A DNA stretch of 64,000 nucleotides from Microvirga puerhi (GCF_020089865.1 NZ_JAIRBM010000013.1:62001-126000); one strand, 5' to 3'. Positions 55,769 through 62,660 are shown, counted from the first letter of the stretch. Made by a program: numbers and translations. Notes: a model not told the origin generated them from the letters alone.

Positions 55769-57367
55769 ATGGCCGCTTCCGCAGCCGTTGCCGGCAAGCC
55801 GTCGGCGTCCATGCCTGCCGCAAAGCCGGCGTCGGTCGACCGGCGCCGGACCTTTGCATTCTTCTGCATGGTCTTCGGCATGTTCATGGCGATCCTGGAC
55901 ATCCAGATCGTCTCGGCATCGCTTGCCGAGATTCAGGCCGGCCTTTCCGCGTCATCGGACGAGATCTCGTGGGTTCAGACGAGCTATCTGATCGCCGAAG
56001 TGATCATGATCCCGCTCTCGGGAACGCTCTCCCGCGTGCTCTCCACACGCTGGATGTTCGTCATATCGGCCGGCGGCTTCACGCTCATGAGCCTGATGTG
56101 CGCCATGTCGTCCTCGATCAACGAGATGATCCTCTGGCGGGCCCTTCAGGGCTTCATCGGCGGCGGCATGATCCCGACCGTCTTCGCGTCGGCCTTCACG
56201 ATCTTTCCGCCCGAGAAGCGTCCGGTCATCTCTCCGATCATCGGCCTCGTGGCGACGCTCGCCCCGACCGTCGGCCCCACCATCGGCGGCTATCTGACCG
56301 AGCTGTTTTCGTGGCACTGGCTGTTCCTGGTGAACATCGTGCCGGGCATCTTCGTCACGATCTCGACCTATCTCCTCGTCGATTTCGACGAGCCGAATCT
56401 CGATCTGCTCAAATCCTTCGACTGGGCGGGCCTCGGCTTCATGGCGGCCTTCCTCGGCGCGCTGGAATATGTGCTCGAGGAAGGTCCCAACAATGACTGG
56501 TTCCAGGACCACACCGTAGCGATCCTGGCCGTGGTTGGCGCTGTCGGTGCCATCGGTTTCTTCTACCGGGCGTTTACGGCCAAGCAGCCCATCGTGGACC
56601 TTCGCGCCTTCACCGACCGCAACTTCCTGGCAGGCTCGTCCTTCAGTTTCGTGATGGGCATCGGTCTCTACGGCCTAACCTACCTTTACCCGCTCTATCT
56701 GGGTCGTGTTCGCGGCTATTCCTCTCTCCAGATCGGCGAGACGATGTTCGTGTCCGGTGTCTTCATGTTTCTGACCGCCCCGATTGCGGGACGGCTGTCG
56801 CGGATCCTCGATCCGCGGGTCATGATGGCGATCGGGTTCGGCTCGTTTGCCCTCGGCACCTGGCTGATCACCGGCCTGACGAAGGACTGGGATTTCTGGG
56901 AATTGTTCGTGCCGCAGATCCTGCGCGGCGTCGGTCTGATGATCTGCATGGTGCCGATCAACAACATCGCCCTCGGGACGCTGCCGCCGGAGCGCATCAA
57001 GAACGCTTCGGGCCTCTACAACCTGACCCGCAACCTCGGCGGCGCCGTGGGGCTCGCGCTCATCAACACGATCCTCAACAACCGGCTCGACCTTCACCTG
57101 CAGCGCCTGCACGACAGCGTCAACTGGGCGCGCTCGACTGCTGTCGAAACGCTCGACGCCATGACGCGGAGCTACCAGAGCCTCGGCTCGGATGCGAGTA
57201 CGGCCGCGATCAAGACCATGACCAAAATGGTCCGGCAACAGGCCATGGTCATGTCCTTCGCGGATGTGTTCTATCTCCTGACCTTCCTGTTCCTGGCCCT
57301 TATGGCCGTGCTGCCGTTCATCAAGAGGCCCAAGGCGGCCCCGTCGGGCGGCGGGGGAGGGCACTAG
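55769..57367 (+). CDS. emrB: EmrB-type multidrug efflux transporter (MFS, DHA2)
   Basis: A 532-residue MFS drug:H+ antiporter with 14 predicted membrane segments. FMAILDIQIVSASLAEIQAG in TM1, WVQTSYLIAEVIMIPLSGTL and motif C-like LAPTVGPTIGGYLTE are typical of DHA2/EmrB. It ends with a Gly-rich tail. Together with EmrA it should export hydrophobic or acidic compounds across the envelope. Repressed, by inference, by the upstream TetR protein. Confidence 0.94.
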   Translation: MAASAAVAGKPSASMPAAKPASVDRRRTFAFFCMVFGMFMAILDIQIVSASLAEIQAGLSASSDEISWVQTSYLIAEVIMIPLSGTLSRVLSTRWMFVISAGGFTLMSLMCAMSSSINEMILWRALQGFIGGGMIPTVFASAFTIFPPEKRPVISPIIGLVATLAPTVGPTIGGYLTELFSWHWLFLVNIVPGIFVTISTYLLVDFDEPNLDLLKSFDWAGLGFMAAFLGALEYVLEEGPNNDWFQDHTVAILAVVGAVGAIGFFYRAFTAKQPIVDLRAFTDRNFLAGSSFSFVMGIGLYGLTYLYPLYLGRVRGYSSLQIGETMFVSGVFMFLTAPIAGRLSRILDPRVMMAIGFGSFALGTWLITGLTKDWDFWELFVPQILRGVGLMICMVPINNIALGTLPPERIKNASGLYNLTRNLGGAVGLALINTILNNRLDLHLQRLHDSVNWARSTAVETLDAMTRSYQSLGSDASTAAIKTMTKMVRQQAMVMSFADVFYLLTFLFLALMAVLPFIKRPKAAPSGGGGGH

Positions 57368-57368
57368 C

Positions 57369-57465
57369 AGGGTCAAAGCCCGGCCATTCTAACGATTGCA
57401 AGTGTCCAAGAATGGCTTGTCAGCGGACCTCCCCATGGCTCCGCTGTGTATTGCTCTTTGACCCT
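57369..57465. repeat. 97-bp element with three nested inverted repeats (three-way junction)
   Basis: The outer arms AGGGTCAAA (57369-57377) and TTTGACCCT (57457-57465) are perfect complements. Between them lie two independent hairpins: GCCATTCT/AGAATGGC (57383-57416) and CAGCGGA/TCCGCTG (57421-57446). The whole folds as a three-way junction. It begins two bases after the emrB stop codon. It may be a structured RNA end of the emrAB transcript or a small mobile-repeat relic. Confidence 0.6.
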
Positions 57466-57663
57466 GAGCGGACATTCAGAGCATCGGTGCAAACCCATTA
57501 TGTCGGTGCTGACGCCTGCTGCTCGGTTAGAAACGATCGCAGTCCAGAGGCGAAGCTTCGGTATCGGGATTGCAGAATGCGGCCAACATCGCCGGACCAT
57601 ACTGAGAGCGCCCGTACACAATTGGACCCTAGCCATCGGGCCAACTGATAGCTATATCCGTAG
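57466..57663. other. spacer before the tmRNA gene, no gene seen
   Basis: About 200 bp with no credible ORF. It contains GAGCGGACATTC right after the three-way element and two copies of TCGGTGC about 20 bp apart. The tmRNA promoter should lie here but no convincing -35/-10 pair was found. Confidence 0.4.
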
Positions 57664-57996
57664 TGTCAGGTTCGCCTGACTATGATCGTAGAGGCAGAGT
57701 GGAATAGGCGTTTAGGACGCGGGTTCAATTCCCGCCGCCTCCACCACAAGCACACCGGCCGCCAAGTACCGCAGGCGGATCTCAAGAGCGACGGGCTTCG
57801 TTGGGCTAGGCGCTGTTCCGGTGTGCTTTTGATGGGGGCGACTTGGGTTCGACTAGGCGTAATAAAGACTAGGCTGCGATTAGGCTGAGCTACGGCCTTG
57901 ATAGTGCAAATTCACAAATGCCAACGACAACGTTGACATGGGTGCGGTGCGCCTCGCGGCGTAACCATCCGGGGCTCGGGGAAGCCTAGCAACAGA
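57664..57996 (+). ncRNA. ssrA: two-piece (circularly permuted) tmRNA
   Basis: The 3' acceptor piece comes first (about 57664-57746). It ends with the T-arm GCGGG-TTCAATT-CCCGC (57719-57735), the strand CGCCTCC, discriminator A and CCA at 57744-57746. An intervening spacer (57747-57833) folds by AAGCACACCGG/CCGGTGTGCTT. The coding piece begins at 57834 with GGGGGCG, which pairs with CGCCTCC to form the acceptor stem, then ACTTGGGTTCGAC of the D-domain. The tag frame is at 57920-57964. Outer 5' and 3' limits are approximate. The partner smpB is at 13390-13863. Confidence 0.95.
57920..57964 (+). other. tmRNA tag reading frame
   Basis: Starting with the resume codon GCC it encodes ANDNVDMGAVRLAA and a TAA stop. 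The ANDN start and the hydrophobic LAA end are the hallmarks of proteobacterial proteolysis tags recognised by ClpXP. It follows GTGCAAATTCACAAAT, in the position expected after pseudoknot 1. Confidence 0.93.
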
Positions 57997-58025
57997 AACG
58001 GCACCTTCGGGTGCCGTTCCCATTT
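57997..58025 (+). terminator. tmRNA terminator
   Basis: ACGGCACC-TTCG-GGTGCCGT is a perfect 8-bp stem (57998-58017) with a stable UUCG tetraloop, followed by TCCCATTTT. Confidence 0.85.
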
Positions 58026-58082
58026 TCAAGCTTTTGACCTTTTCCGCTAGCGCTGCTCATACAACAGAGAAACGAAGAACAA

Positions 58083-58820
58083 ATGTCGGATATTCAAGTT
58101 GACGACTACGTCCGAGTTCCCAGAGGGACGATGGTCTACCCGACGGGTGATGGCGTCGCGGCTCCCTCCAGCCGGGGCCAAGTTGTCAAGGTTGCCAACA
58201 TTTTCGATGTGGACGTGAAGAGCGACAACTTCTACCTACTTCTACCGGACGCTATGCGAATGCGGTACTTCGAGGCCAGCGGCAGCAAGCGCCCCGTCGA
58301 TCCTGACATTCTCGAGTTCGCCGACCGCCTGACTAAGGGCGACTACCGGGCAGTGGAGTGGTCGGAGCGATGGGCGCTGATCGCCGATGTTCAGCCTGCT
58401 GACGCTCCCGCGCGGGCCAAGCCGGCAAAGGCAGCGAAGCTGGAGAAGAAGCCGCTTACGAAACAGCAGCAGATGGTAACGGGTTCCGTGTGGCGCTTCA
58501 CCCAGGATGCGGAGCTTCGCTACAAGCTTCGTAATCCGGCCTATGATACCACGCGCGAGGAGATCGAGAACAGCCTGCGGCAACTGCCGTCGCATGAGCG
58601 GACGCTGACGGTCGAGGCCAAGCTGAACGAGCTCGGCGTCATGGACCATTGCGATGAGCGTTGGGGGGATGTGAAAGCAGGAGAGACCTTCACGGTACGT
58701 AGCAAGCTGACCTCCGGCTTCGCAGGTGGGCAGGATGTGCCGATGCTCTTTCGGGGCGAGAAGTTTACTTTGCCCTATACCAGCCTTGAGCCCTTCGTTG
58801 AGCTGGTGGCCGAACGGTAG
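58083..58820 (+). CDS. hypothetical protein, 245 residues
   Basis: I do not recognise this protein. The N-terminal 95 residues look like a small beta-barrel (DDYVRVPRGTMVYPTGDG, RGQVVKVANIFDVDVKSDNF). An Ala/Lys/Pro linker (about 102-128) follows, then a C-terminal alpha/beta domain (GSVWRFTQDAELRYKLRNPA; TLTVEAKLNELGVMDHCDER). No signal or membrane segment. It starts 65 bp after the tmRNA terminator and stands alone on its strand. Codon use is coding-like, but GC at third positions is lower than in core genes here, compatible with an acquired gene. Confidence 0.65.
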   Translation: MSDIQVDDYVRVPRGTMVYPTGDGVAAPSSRGQVVKVANIFDVDVKSDNFYLLLPDAMRMRYFEASGSKRPVDPDILEFADRLTKGDYRAVEWSERWALIADVQPADAPARAKPAKAAKLEKKPLTKQQQMVTGSVWRFTQDAELRYKLRNPAYDTTREEIENSLRQLPSHERTLTVEAKLNELGVMDHCDERWGDVKAGETFTVRSKLTSGFAGGQDVPMLFRGEKFTLPYTSLEPFVELVAER

Positions 58821-58870
58821 AGCAACTACCAGCCCGGTCAGCCGATCGTCGCGGCTGATGACATCATGCA

Positions 58871-58894
58871 CCCGGCGATAAATCGATCGCCGGG
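58871..58894. terminator. perfect hairpin after the hypothetical gene
   Basis: CCCGGCGAT-AAATCG-ATCGCCGGG, a 9-bp stem 50 bp after the stop codon and about 210 bp before the convergent rpsU end. There is no T-run. The rest of 58821-59104 holds nothing identifiable. Confidence 0.5.
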
Positions 58895-59104
58895 CTCGGA
58901 ATGAAGCTGCCTGCGCCCACAAGGATCTTCTCTTCGTCTCGAGAAGTTGCTCTGCTTGGCGCGTGAATTCGCGACCTGAATAGGTTACAGGGCTCATAGG
59001 CTAAGTGCAGGCTCGTCCCGAGAACGGGGCCAAAGCAGCGCATGATACGTGTTGCTTCGCCTGTCAGCCTAAGAACGATGCCCGACTCTATCGCTCTGAG
59101 CCTG

Positions 59105-59410
59105 CTAGACCTTCGACGCTGTCGTCTCGGTGCGTGAGCCCGTATTGGTGGGAGCGCCTGCAGGTCGACGTGGCGTGGCGAAACGAGGTTTTGGCTTGGG
59201 GGCGGCAATCAGCCCTTCCCGAATGGCCTGCTTACGAGCAGCTTTGCGATTGCGCCGGACAGCTTCCGCCTTCTCTCGCGTCTTGCGCTCGGAGGGCTTC
59301 TCGTAGGCCTTACGCTGCCTCATCTCCCGGAAGACGCCTTCGCGCTGCATCTTCTTCTTGAGAATCCTAAGTGCTTGATCGACATTGTTATCGCGCACAA
59401 AAACCTGCAA
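59105..59410 (-). CDS. rpsU: 30S ribosomal protein S21 paralog with C-terminal extension
   Basis: A 101-residue S21 protein. Residues 1-65 are the canonical core ([56 protein letters not shown]). Residues 70-101 are a Pro/Thr/Arg-rich tail beyond the usual end. The start codon is TTG (59408-59410), exactly where the conserved N-terminus begins; no in-frame ATG lies near upstream. The ribosome site AAAGGA is inside the palindrome AAAGGATATCCTTT. S21 helps mRNA binding at the anti-SD side of the 30S subunit. Confidence 0.92.
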   Translation of the reverse strand: MQVFVRDNNVDQALRILKKKMQREGVFREMRQRKAYEKPSERKTREKAEAVRRNRKAARKQAIREGLIAAPKPKPRFATPRRPAGAPTNTGSRTETTASKV

Positions 59411-59423
59411 AAGGATATCCTTT
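59410..59423 (-). promoter_or_regulatory. SD-covering palindrome of rpsU
   Basis: AAAGGATATCCTTT is a perfect 14-bp palindrome. On the rpsU mRNA the AAAGG of the ribosome site can pair with CCUUU around an AUAU loop, immediately before the UUG start codon (its first U is the last palindrome base). Confidence 0.6.
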
Positions 59424-59502
59424 CCAATATGGCGGTGGGTTTCATTTGGCCGCCGAATTTCTTCGGCGGATCACTCAAGCGAGGGGTTTGGAGCGCAGAG
59501 GG

Positions 59503-59697
59503 TTACGTGCTTCGAATCTCACTCTCCCGGACGGCTCTCTCAATCGCACCTGACTTGATTCGATACGAAAGCTCCCCGGTTTGGTCCGCCGGCATCAGCC
59601 GTACAACCTCATAGACATCGGCGGCACTCGTCCGGCCGTCAGAAAAGCCGGACTGCTTCAGCCGGACCATCTGTCGGACCTTGAACTTGTGAGACAT
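59503..59697 (-). CDS. small conserved-looking protein, unknown function
   Basis: A 64-residue soluble basic protein: MSHKFKVRQMVRL, then DVYEVVRLMPADQTGELSYR and IERAVRESEI. The layout (F-K-x-x-Q-x-V-R-L, Y-E-V-V-R-L-x-P, Y-R-I-K-S, R-E-S-E) resembles a family of short hypothetical proteins common in Bradyrhizobium and Methylobacterium. A GAGGAG site lies eight bases before the ATG. Function unknown. It is upstream of rpsU on the same strand, with 92 bp between. Confidence 0.75.
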   Translation of the reverse strand: MSHKFKVRQMVRLKQSGFSDGRTSAADVYEVVRLMPADQTGELSYRIKSGAIERAVRESEIRST

Positions 59698-59767
59698 CAG
59701 TCAATCTCCTCGTTGCTACCTGAATTAGATCAGACGTAATCGTGGAAACGCGGTCGGGTCCCAAACC

Positions 59768-60124
59768 CTATTTTCGTGCCTTGCGAGCTGCGTAACGAGC
59801 ATCGCGGGCGGCCTTGCGCTCAGCCTCCAGCTTGGCATCTCTCGCTACCTTTTCGGCGGCCGCGCGCTCTTCCTGCTCGGCTTGTTCTGTCGCAAGAGCT
59901 TCACGCTCTGCGGTAACGCGGGCATTCTCGGCAAGGCGTTGGGCTTCCCGTTCAGCTACACGAGCATCTCGCGCGGCGCTCACGGCCGCCCGAGCCGCCC
60001 GCCGTTCCACAACTGCAGGGTCATCGGGGCCGGGCCGCTGACGGAACTTGGCCGCTAGCGCCTGCTTTGCGTCTCTGGCGGCACTCAGTCGTTCGCCAAA
60101 ATCGTTACGCTTCATTCCGCTCAT
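59768..60124 (-). CDS. DUF6481 family protein
   Basis: A 118-residue highly charged, Ala/Arg/Glu-rich protein predicted to be one long helix or coiled coil. The start (MSGMKRNDFGERLSAARDAK) and FRQRPGPDDPAVVERRAARA match DUF6481, a family of Rhizobiales and related bacteria with unknown role. The ATG at 60122-60124 is preferred; one at 60115 is possible. It belongs to the minus-strand block of small genes with cspA and rpsU. Confidence 0.8.
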   Translation of the reverse strand: MSGMKRNDFGERLSAARDAKQALAAKFRQRPGPDDPAVVERRAARAAVSAARDARVAEREAQRLAENARVTAEREALATEQAEQEERAAAEKVARDAKLEAERKAARDARYAARKARK

Positions 60125-60161
60125 CGATCTCAATACGTCTACCTAAACTAATTTGTGCCGC

Positions 60162-60362
60162 CTATCGGACACGCCTGATGCTGGTGATGGTACCTTCCGG
60201 CAGCGAGCCTTGCTGCTGCTGGGCTTGGGCAATCACGCCGATGGCCCAGGTATCGTTCGCCTTCGCAGGATCGTCGATCCACAGATAAGCCGTGCGCCCA
60301 TCGTCATAGTTCACCATGAACATGACCGATTTTGAAGGAGTGGATTTTCGAAATGTGTTCAT
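60162..60362 (-). CDS. small protein, unknown function
   Basis: A 66-residue protein beginning MNTFRKSTPSKSVMFMVNYD. DDGRTAYLWIDDPAKANDTW suggests a small beta-rich fold. The ATG at 60360-60362 follows GAGGAAGCA. No signal or membrane segment. The perfect 14-bp palindrome CCATCGGCCGATGG lies 20 bp upstream. Not recognised. Confidence 0.65.
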   Translation of the reverse strand: MNTFRKSTPSKSVMFMVNYDDGRTAYLWIDDPAKANDTWAIGVIAQAQQQQGSLPEGTITSIRRVR

Positions 60363-60381
60363 TGCTTCCTCGTCAGCTTGA

Positions 60382-60395
60382 CCATCGGCCGATGG
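60382..60395. promoter_or_regulatory. 14-bp palindrome upstream of the 66-residue gene
   Basis: CCATCGG/CCGATGG with no spacer, between csp1 and the 66-residue gene. Possibly an operator; alternatively chance in GC-rich DNA. Confidence 0.35.
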
Positions 60396-60470
60396 AGATT
60401 TGCAAAGAAGGAGGCGCCCCATCCGGGAGCGACTCCGTAGATGGCGCTTATGGGTCGCGCCCAAACATCC

Positions 60471-60680
60471 TTAGGCCTTCTGGATGTTGTTGACGGCGAT
60501 CTTCCCAGAGCGGTGGTCCTCAGCCGTGTCGAAGGAGACCTTCTGACCTTCGACGAGGTTGCGCATGCCGGCACGCTCAAGGGCCGTCGCGTGGACGAAC
60601 ACGTCCTTGTCGCCGTTATCGGGCTGGATGAAGCCGAAGCCCTTCATGTCGTTGTAGAATTTCACAGTACCCGTGATCAT
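60471..60680 (-). CDS. cspA: cold shock protein (CspA family), copy 1
   Basis: A 69-residue OB-fold nucleic-acid chaperone. RNP1 is KGFGFIQP and RNP2 is DVFVHATAL. It opens MITGTVKFYNDMKGFG. The ATG at 60678-60680 is preceded by GAAAGG, which lies in the 3' arm of an 8-bp stem. A promoter-like TTGTAA-N16-TATATT (60841-60868, minus strand) predicts a leader of about 150 nt, the size expected for cold-shock mRNAs. Confidence 0.95.
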   Translation of the reverse strand: MITGTVKFYNDMKGFGFIQPDNGDKDVFVHATALERAGMRNLVEGQKVSFDTAEDHRSGKIAVNNIQKA

Positions 60681-60689
60681 AGGAGCAGC

Positions 60690-60734
60690 CTTTCGCGGTT
60701 GTTGCAGATGCACGCGAGCCAAGGCACGCGAAAG
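60690..60734 (-). promoter_or_regulatory. SD-sequestering leader hairpin of csp1
   Basis: On the minus strand CTTTCGCG (60734-60727) and CGCGAAAG (60697-60690) form a perfect 8-bp stem around a 29-base loop. The right arm contains the GAAAG of the only ribosome site, eight bases before the ATG. Confidence 0.65.
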
Positions 60735-61082
60735 CGCGACCTCAACTTGGTTCGTCGATGTTTGGAAAGAGCGTCTGAACGTGCGCCTGGCAAAGCCAAC
60801 AGCGAAACGGCCCGATTGTCCGGCCAAAGTCGATAATAGAAATATAGGGATTAGCCGGATTTTTACAAGAGGACGGGCCGGGATTGCTCGAAGAACAGGG
60901 GAACTGGAGGGTTTACTTCCCTATTTTGCTTCCCCATCACGCTTATAAAATTGGCAACGGCGGGCCTAGAATCTTCCGATCTCGCCAGGAATAACTATGG
61001 TGGCGGGAAGGGATTGCCTTACGCCAGACATCAGCCAAGGCAAGCTCAGGGCAGCTCCCCGAACGGCAGAGGATGGTTCAGG
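60735..61082 (-). promoter_or_regulatory. upstream region of csp1, no gene seen
   Basis: About 350 bp between csp1 and the next gene. The only clear signal is the promoter-like TTGTAA (60863-60868) and TATATT (60841-60846) on the minus strand. The AT-rich patch at 60835-60870 and 60930-60960 stands out from the surrounding GC-rich DNA. Confidence 0.45.
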
Positions 61083-61310
61083 CTAGACAGGTGATCGCGT
61101 AACCTTTTTGATTGGAAGGCGGGGCCGGCCGGCTTTCTCTGCGATGGCGTTGTCCTGCTCCTCAATGGCTTTCCGGGCCGGCTCATCGCCGTCGAGCCCA
61201 CCCAGAACGGAGCGTGGGACACGCCGGTTCGAGCTGCGGGAGCCATCCTCGTAGAAAACGTCGAAAAGGGCATAGCCGCTCTCGAGGGGCTTTGACTTAT
61301 TGCGGGCCAA
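61083..61310 (-). CDS. small conserved-looking protein, unknown function
   Basis: A 75-residue protein starting at TTG (61308-61310) after AAAGGAACGCGAACA: Met-Ala-Arg-Asn-Lys, then SGYALFDVFYEDGSRSSNRR and GGLDGDEPARKAIEEQDNAI, ending in a basic segment GRPRLPIKKV. Similar short proteins with FDV-x-YEDG-x-RSSNR are common in Methylobacteriaceae and Bradyrhizobium as hypothetical proteins. An in-frame TTG at 61359-61361 is another possible start. Function unknown. Confidence 0.7.
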   Translation of the reverse strand: MARNKSKPLESGYALFDVFYEDGSRSSNRRVPRSVLGGLDGDEPARKAIEEQDNAIAEKAGRPRLPIKKVTRSPV

Positions 61311-61422
61311 TGTTCGCGTTCCTTTGCATAGTTGTACGCACCGAGATGCCTCATAGACCAAAACACAGAGGCCGCCCCAAGTCGGAGCGGCCTCTTTTGA
61401 AATTAATGACCAGAGGGTTTGA

Positions 61423-61632
61423 TCAGACCGTCTTCAGGTTTCCTGCCGATTCCTTGCCCGTGCGGCGGTCGGATTCGACGTCATAGGAGACTTTCTGGCC
61501 CTCAGCCAGACCACGCAGACCGGCGCGCTCCAGCGCAGACGCATGGACGAAAACGTCCTTGCCGCCGTTGTCAGGCTGAATGAAACCATAGCCTTTTGTT
61601 TCGTTGTACCACTTCACTGTGCCCGTAGCCAT
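61423..61632 (-). CDS. cspA: cold shock protein (CspA family), copy 2
   Basis: A 69-residue cold shock domain protein, about three-quarters identical to copy 1 by eye. RNP1 [11 protein letters not shown]2 DVFVHASAL, start [16 protein letters not shown]. The ATG at 61630-61632 follows AAAGGAGCCCAC. The ribosome site can be masked by a leader stem. The distal part of the block contains 61083 and csp1 on the same strand. Confidence 0.95.
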   Translation of the reverse strand: MATGTVKWYNETKGYGFIQPDNGGKDVFVHASALERAGLRGLAEGQKVSYDVESDRRTGKESAGNLKTV

Positions 61633-61635
61633 GTG

Positions 61636-61668
61636 GGCTCCTTTCCCTGTCCATGATAAAGGTGAGCC
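61636..61668 (-). promoter_or_regulatory. SD-sequestering leader hairpin of csp2
   Basis: On the minus strand GGCTC-AC-CTTT (61668-61658) pairs with AAAGGAGCC (61644-61636), giving nine base pairs with a 2-base bulge and a 13-base loop. The right arm is the whole AAAGGAG ribosome site. Confidence 0.65.
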
Positions 61669-62206
61669 AAACCGCAAAAGCGCCTTGGCCCGAAGAATAT
61701 CGATGTTTGGGGAACTCGTCCGTGCAGGCGCACGGTAGGGTGCAGCAGCTCAGGCGTCGTCCAAATCTCGATCGGGTAATCGTAGAGGTGCCGAGCGCCG
61801 ATGACAAGCTGGAGATGAACCTGCCGCCCATCACAAAGCTACTTTGTCGCCTACTGCGCCATAAACGGCACTCGCTCTGGCATGTTGTTCGATCTCTGCT
61901 CTCTATCTGCTCCGCGAGGGCCGGGACAGGGTGAGCAAAGGCTAATGTCTTTTCCCGGCACGTTCCGGAAATGAAACGAATCTCCCGATCTGCGGGGTGA
62001 GTGGACCTCCGCACCGTCGCGCTTAAAGACCACTCCTGGACCCATTCCAGACCTTAAAAGGATAGGTCGCAACGCAGGAGATCAACTATCGGGACGCCCC
62101 AAAGGGCAATTTAGCCCTCGCCGACGGACTGCTAGACTTGGCCGCTGACTGACCGCGGCGGTGAGCCGCGAGGAGGGCCTCCACTTCAGGTAATGGGAGG
62201 ACCACC
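61669..62206. other. region between csp2 and the sulfatase remnant, no gene seen
   Basis: About 540 bp without a supportable gene. The 3' half is patchy (GCCCCAAAGGGC near 62096, CCGCGGCGG near 62153). The last 12 bases before 62207 hold GGGAGG (62195-62200), the ribosome site of the sulfatase remnant. Confidence 0.4.
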
Positions 62207-62660
62207 ACGCCTCAGTCCCTGCGGCGTTCGCTTGGCGCATTGGCACTTCGCTCCTGCGTCGCGGCCCTGTCCGTGCCGGCGACCGCGGCCCTGGCCCAGC
62301 CGACGAAGCCCAATGTCGTCTTCATTCTTGCCGACAATCTCGGCTACGGCGATCTGGGTTGCTATGGCGGCGGCGAACTGCGCGGGGCGCCGACGCCGCG
62401 GATCGACCAGATGGCTCGCGAGCGGTTGCGGCTCACCCAGTACCTGGTCGAGCCAGCCTGCACGCCGTCACGGGCGGCGCTGATGACGGGCCAGTACTCG
62501 ATCCGCAACGGCCTATCGCTGATCGCCGTCGAGGGCTCGCCCTATACGCTGTCCGCGCGCGCCTTCATCATGGGCGAGCTGTTCAAGGGTGCGGGCTATG
62601 CCACGGCAATCTATGGCAAGTGGCATCTCGGCAGCGAACCGCAGAGCCTACCGATCGCAA
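62207..62660 (+). pseudogene. 5' remnant of a sulfatase gene
   Basis: The frame encodes a signal-peptide-like start (SLRRSLGALALRSCVAALSV), then the sulfatase N-terminus: KPNVVFILADNLGYGDLGCY with the metal-binding aspartate/asparagine, the formylglycine site in EPACTPSRAALMTGQYSIRN, and IYGKWHLGSEPQ. Homology stops near 62655 and the frame runs on as unrelated sequence into the next gene, so about two thirds of the usual 500 residues is lost. The expected start, seven bases after GGGAGG, is ACG (62207-62209), consistent with a mutated ATG. TTG at 62240 is the first legal start. Confidence 0.8.

Noticed and set aside
57412..57679. Short plus-strand frames between emrB and the tmRNA
   Set aside because: No ribosome site or family resemblance, and they overlap the three-way-junction element and the tmRNA 5' region.
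57719..57746. T-arm plus CCA read as an ordinary tRNA gene
   Set aside because: No D-arm or anticodon arm precedes it in tRNA spacing; it pairs with GGGGGCG at 57834 as part of the permuted tmRNA.
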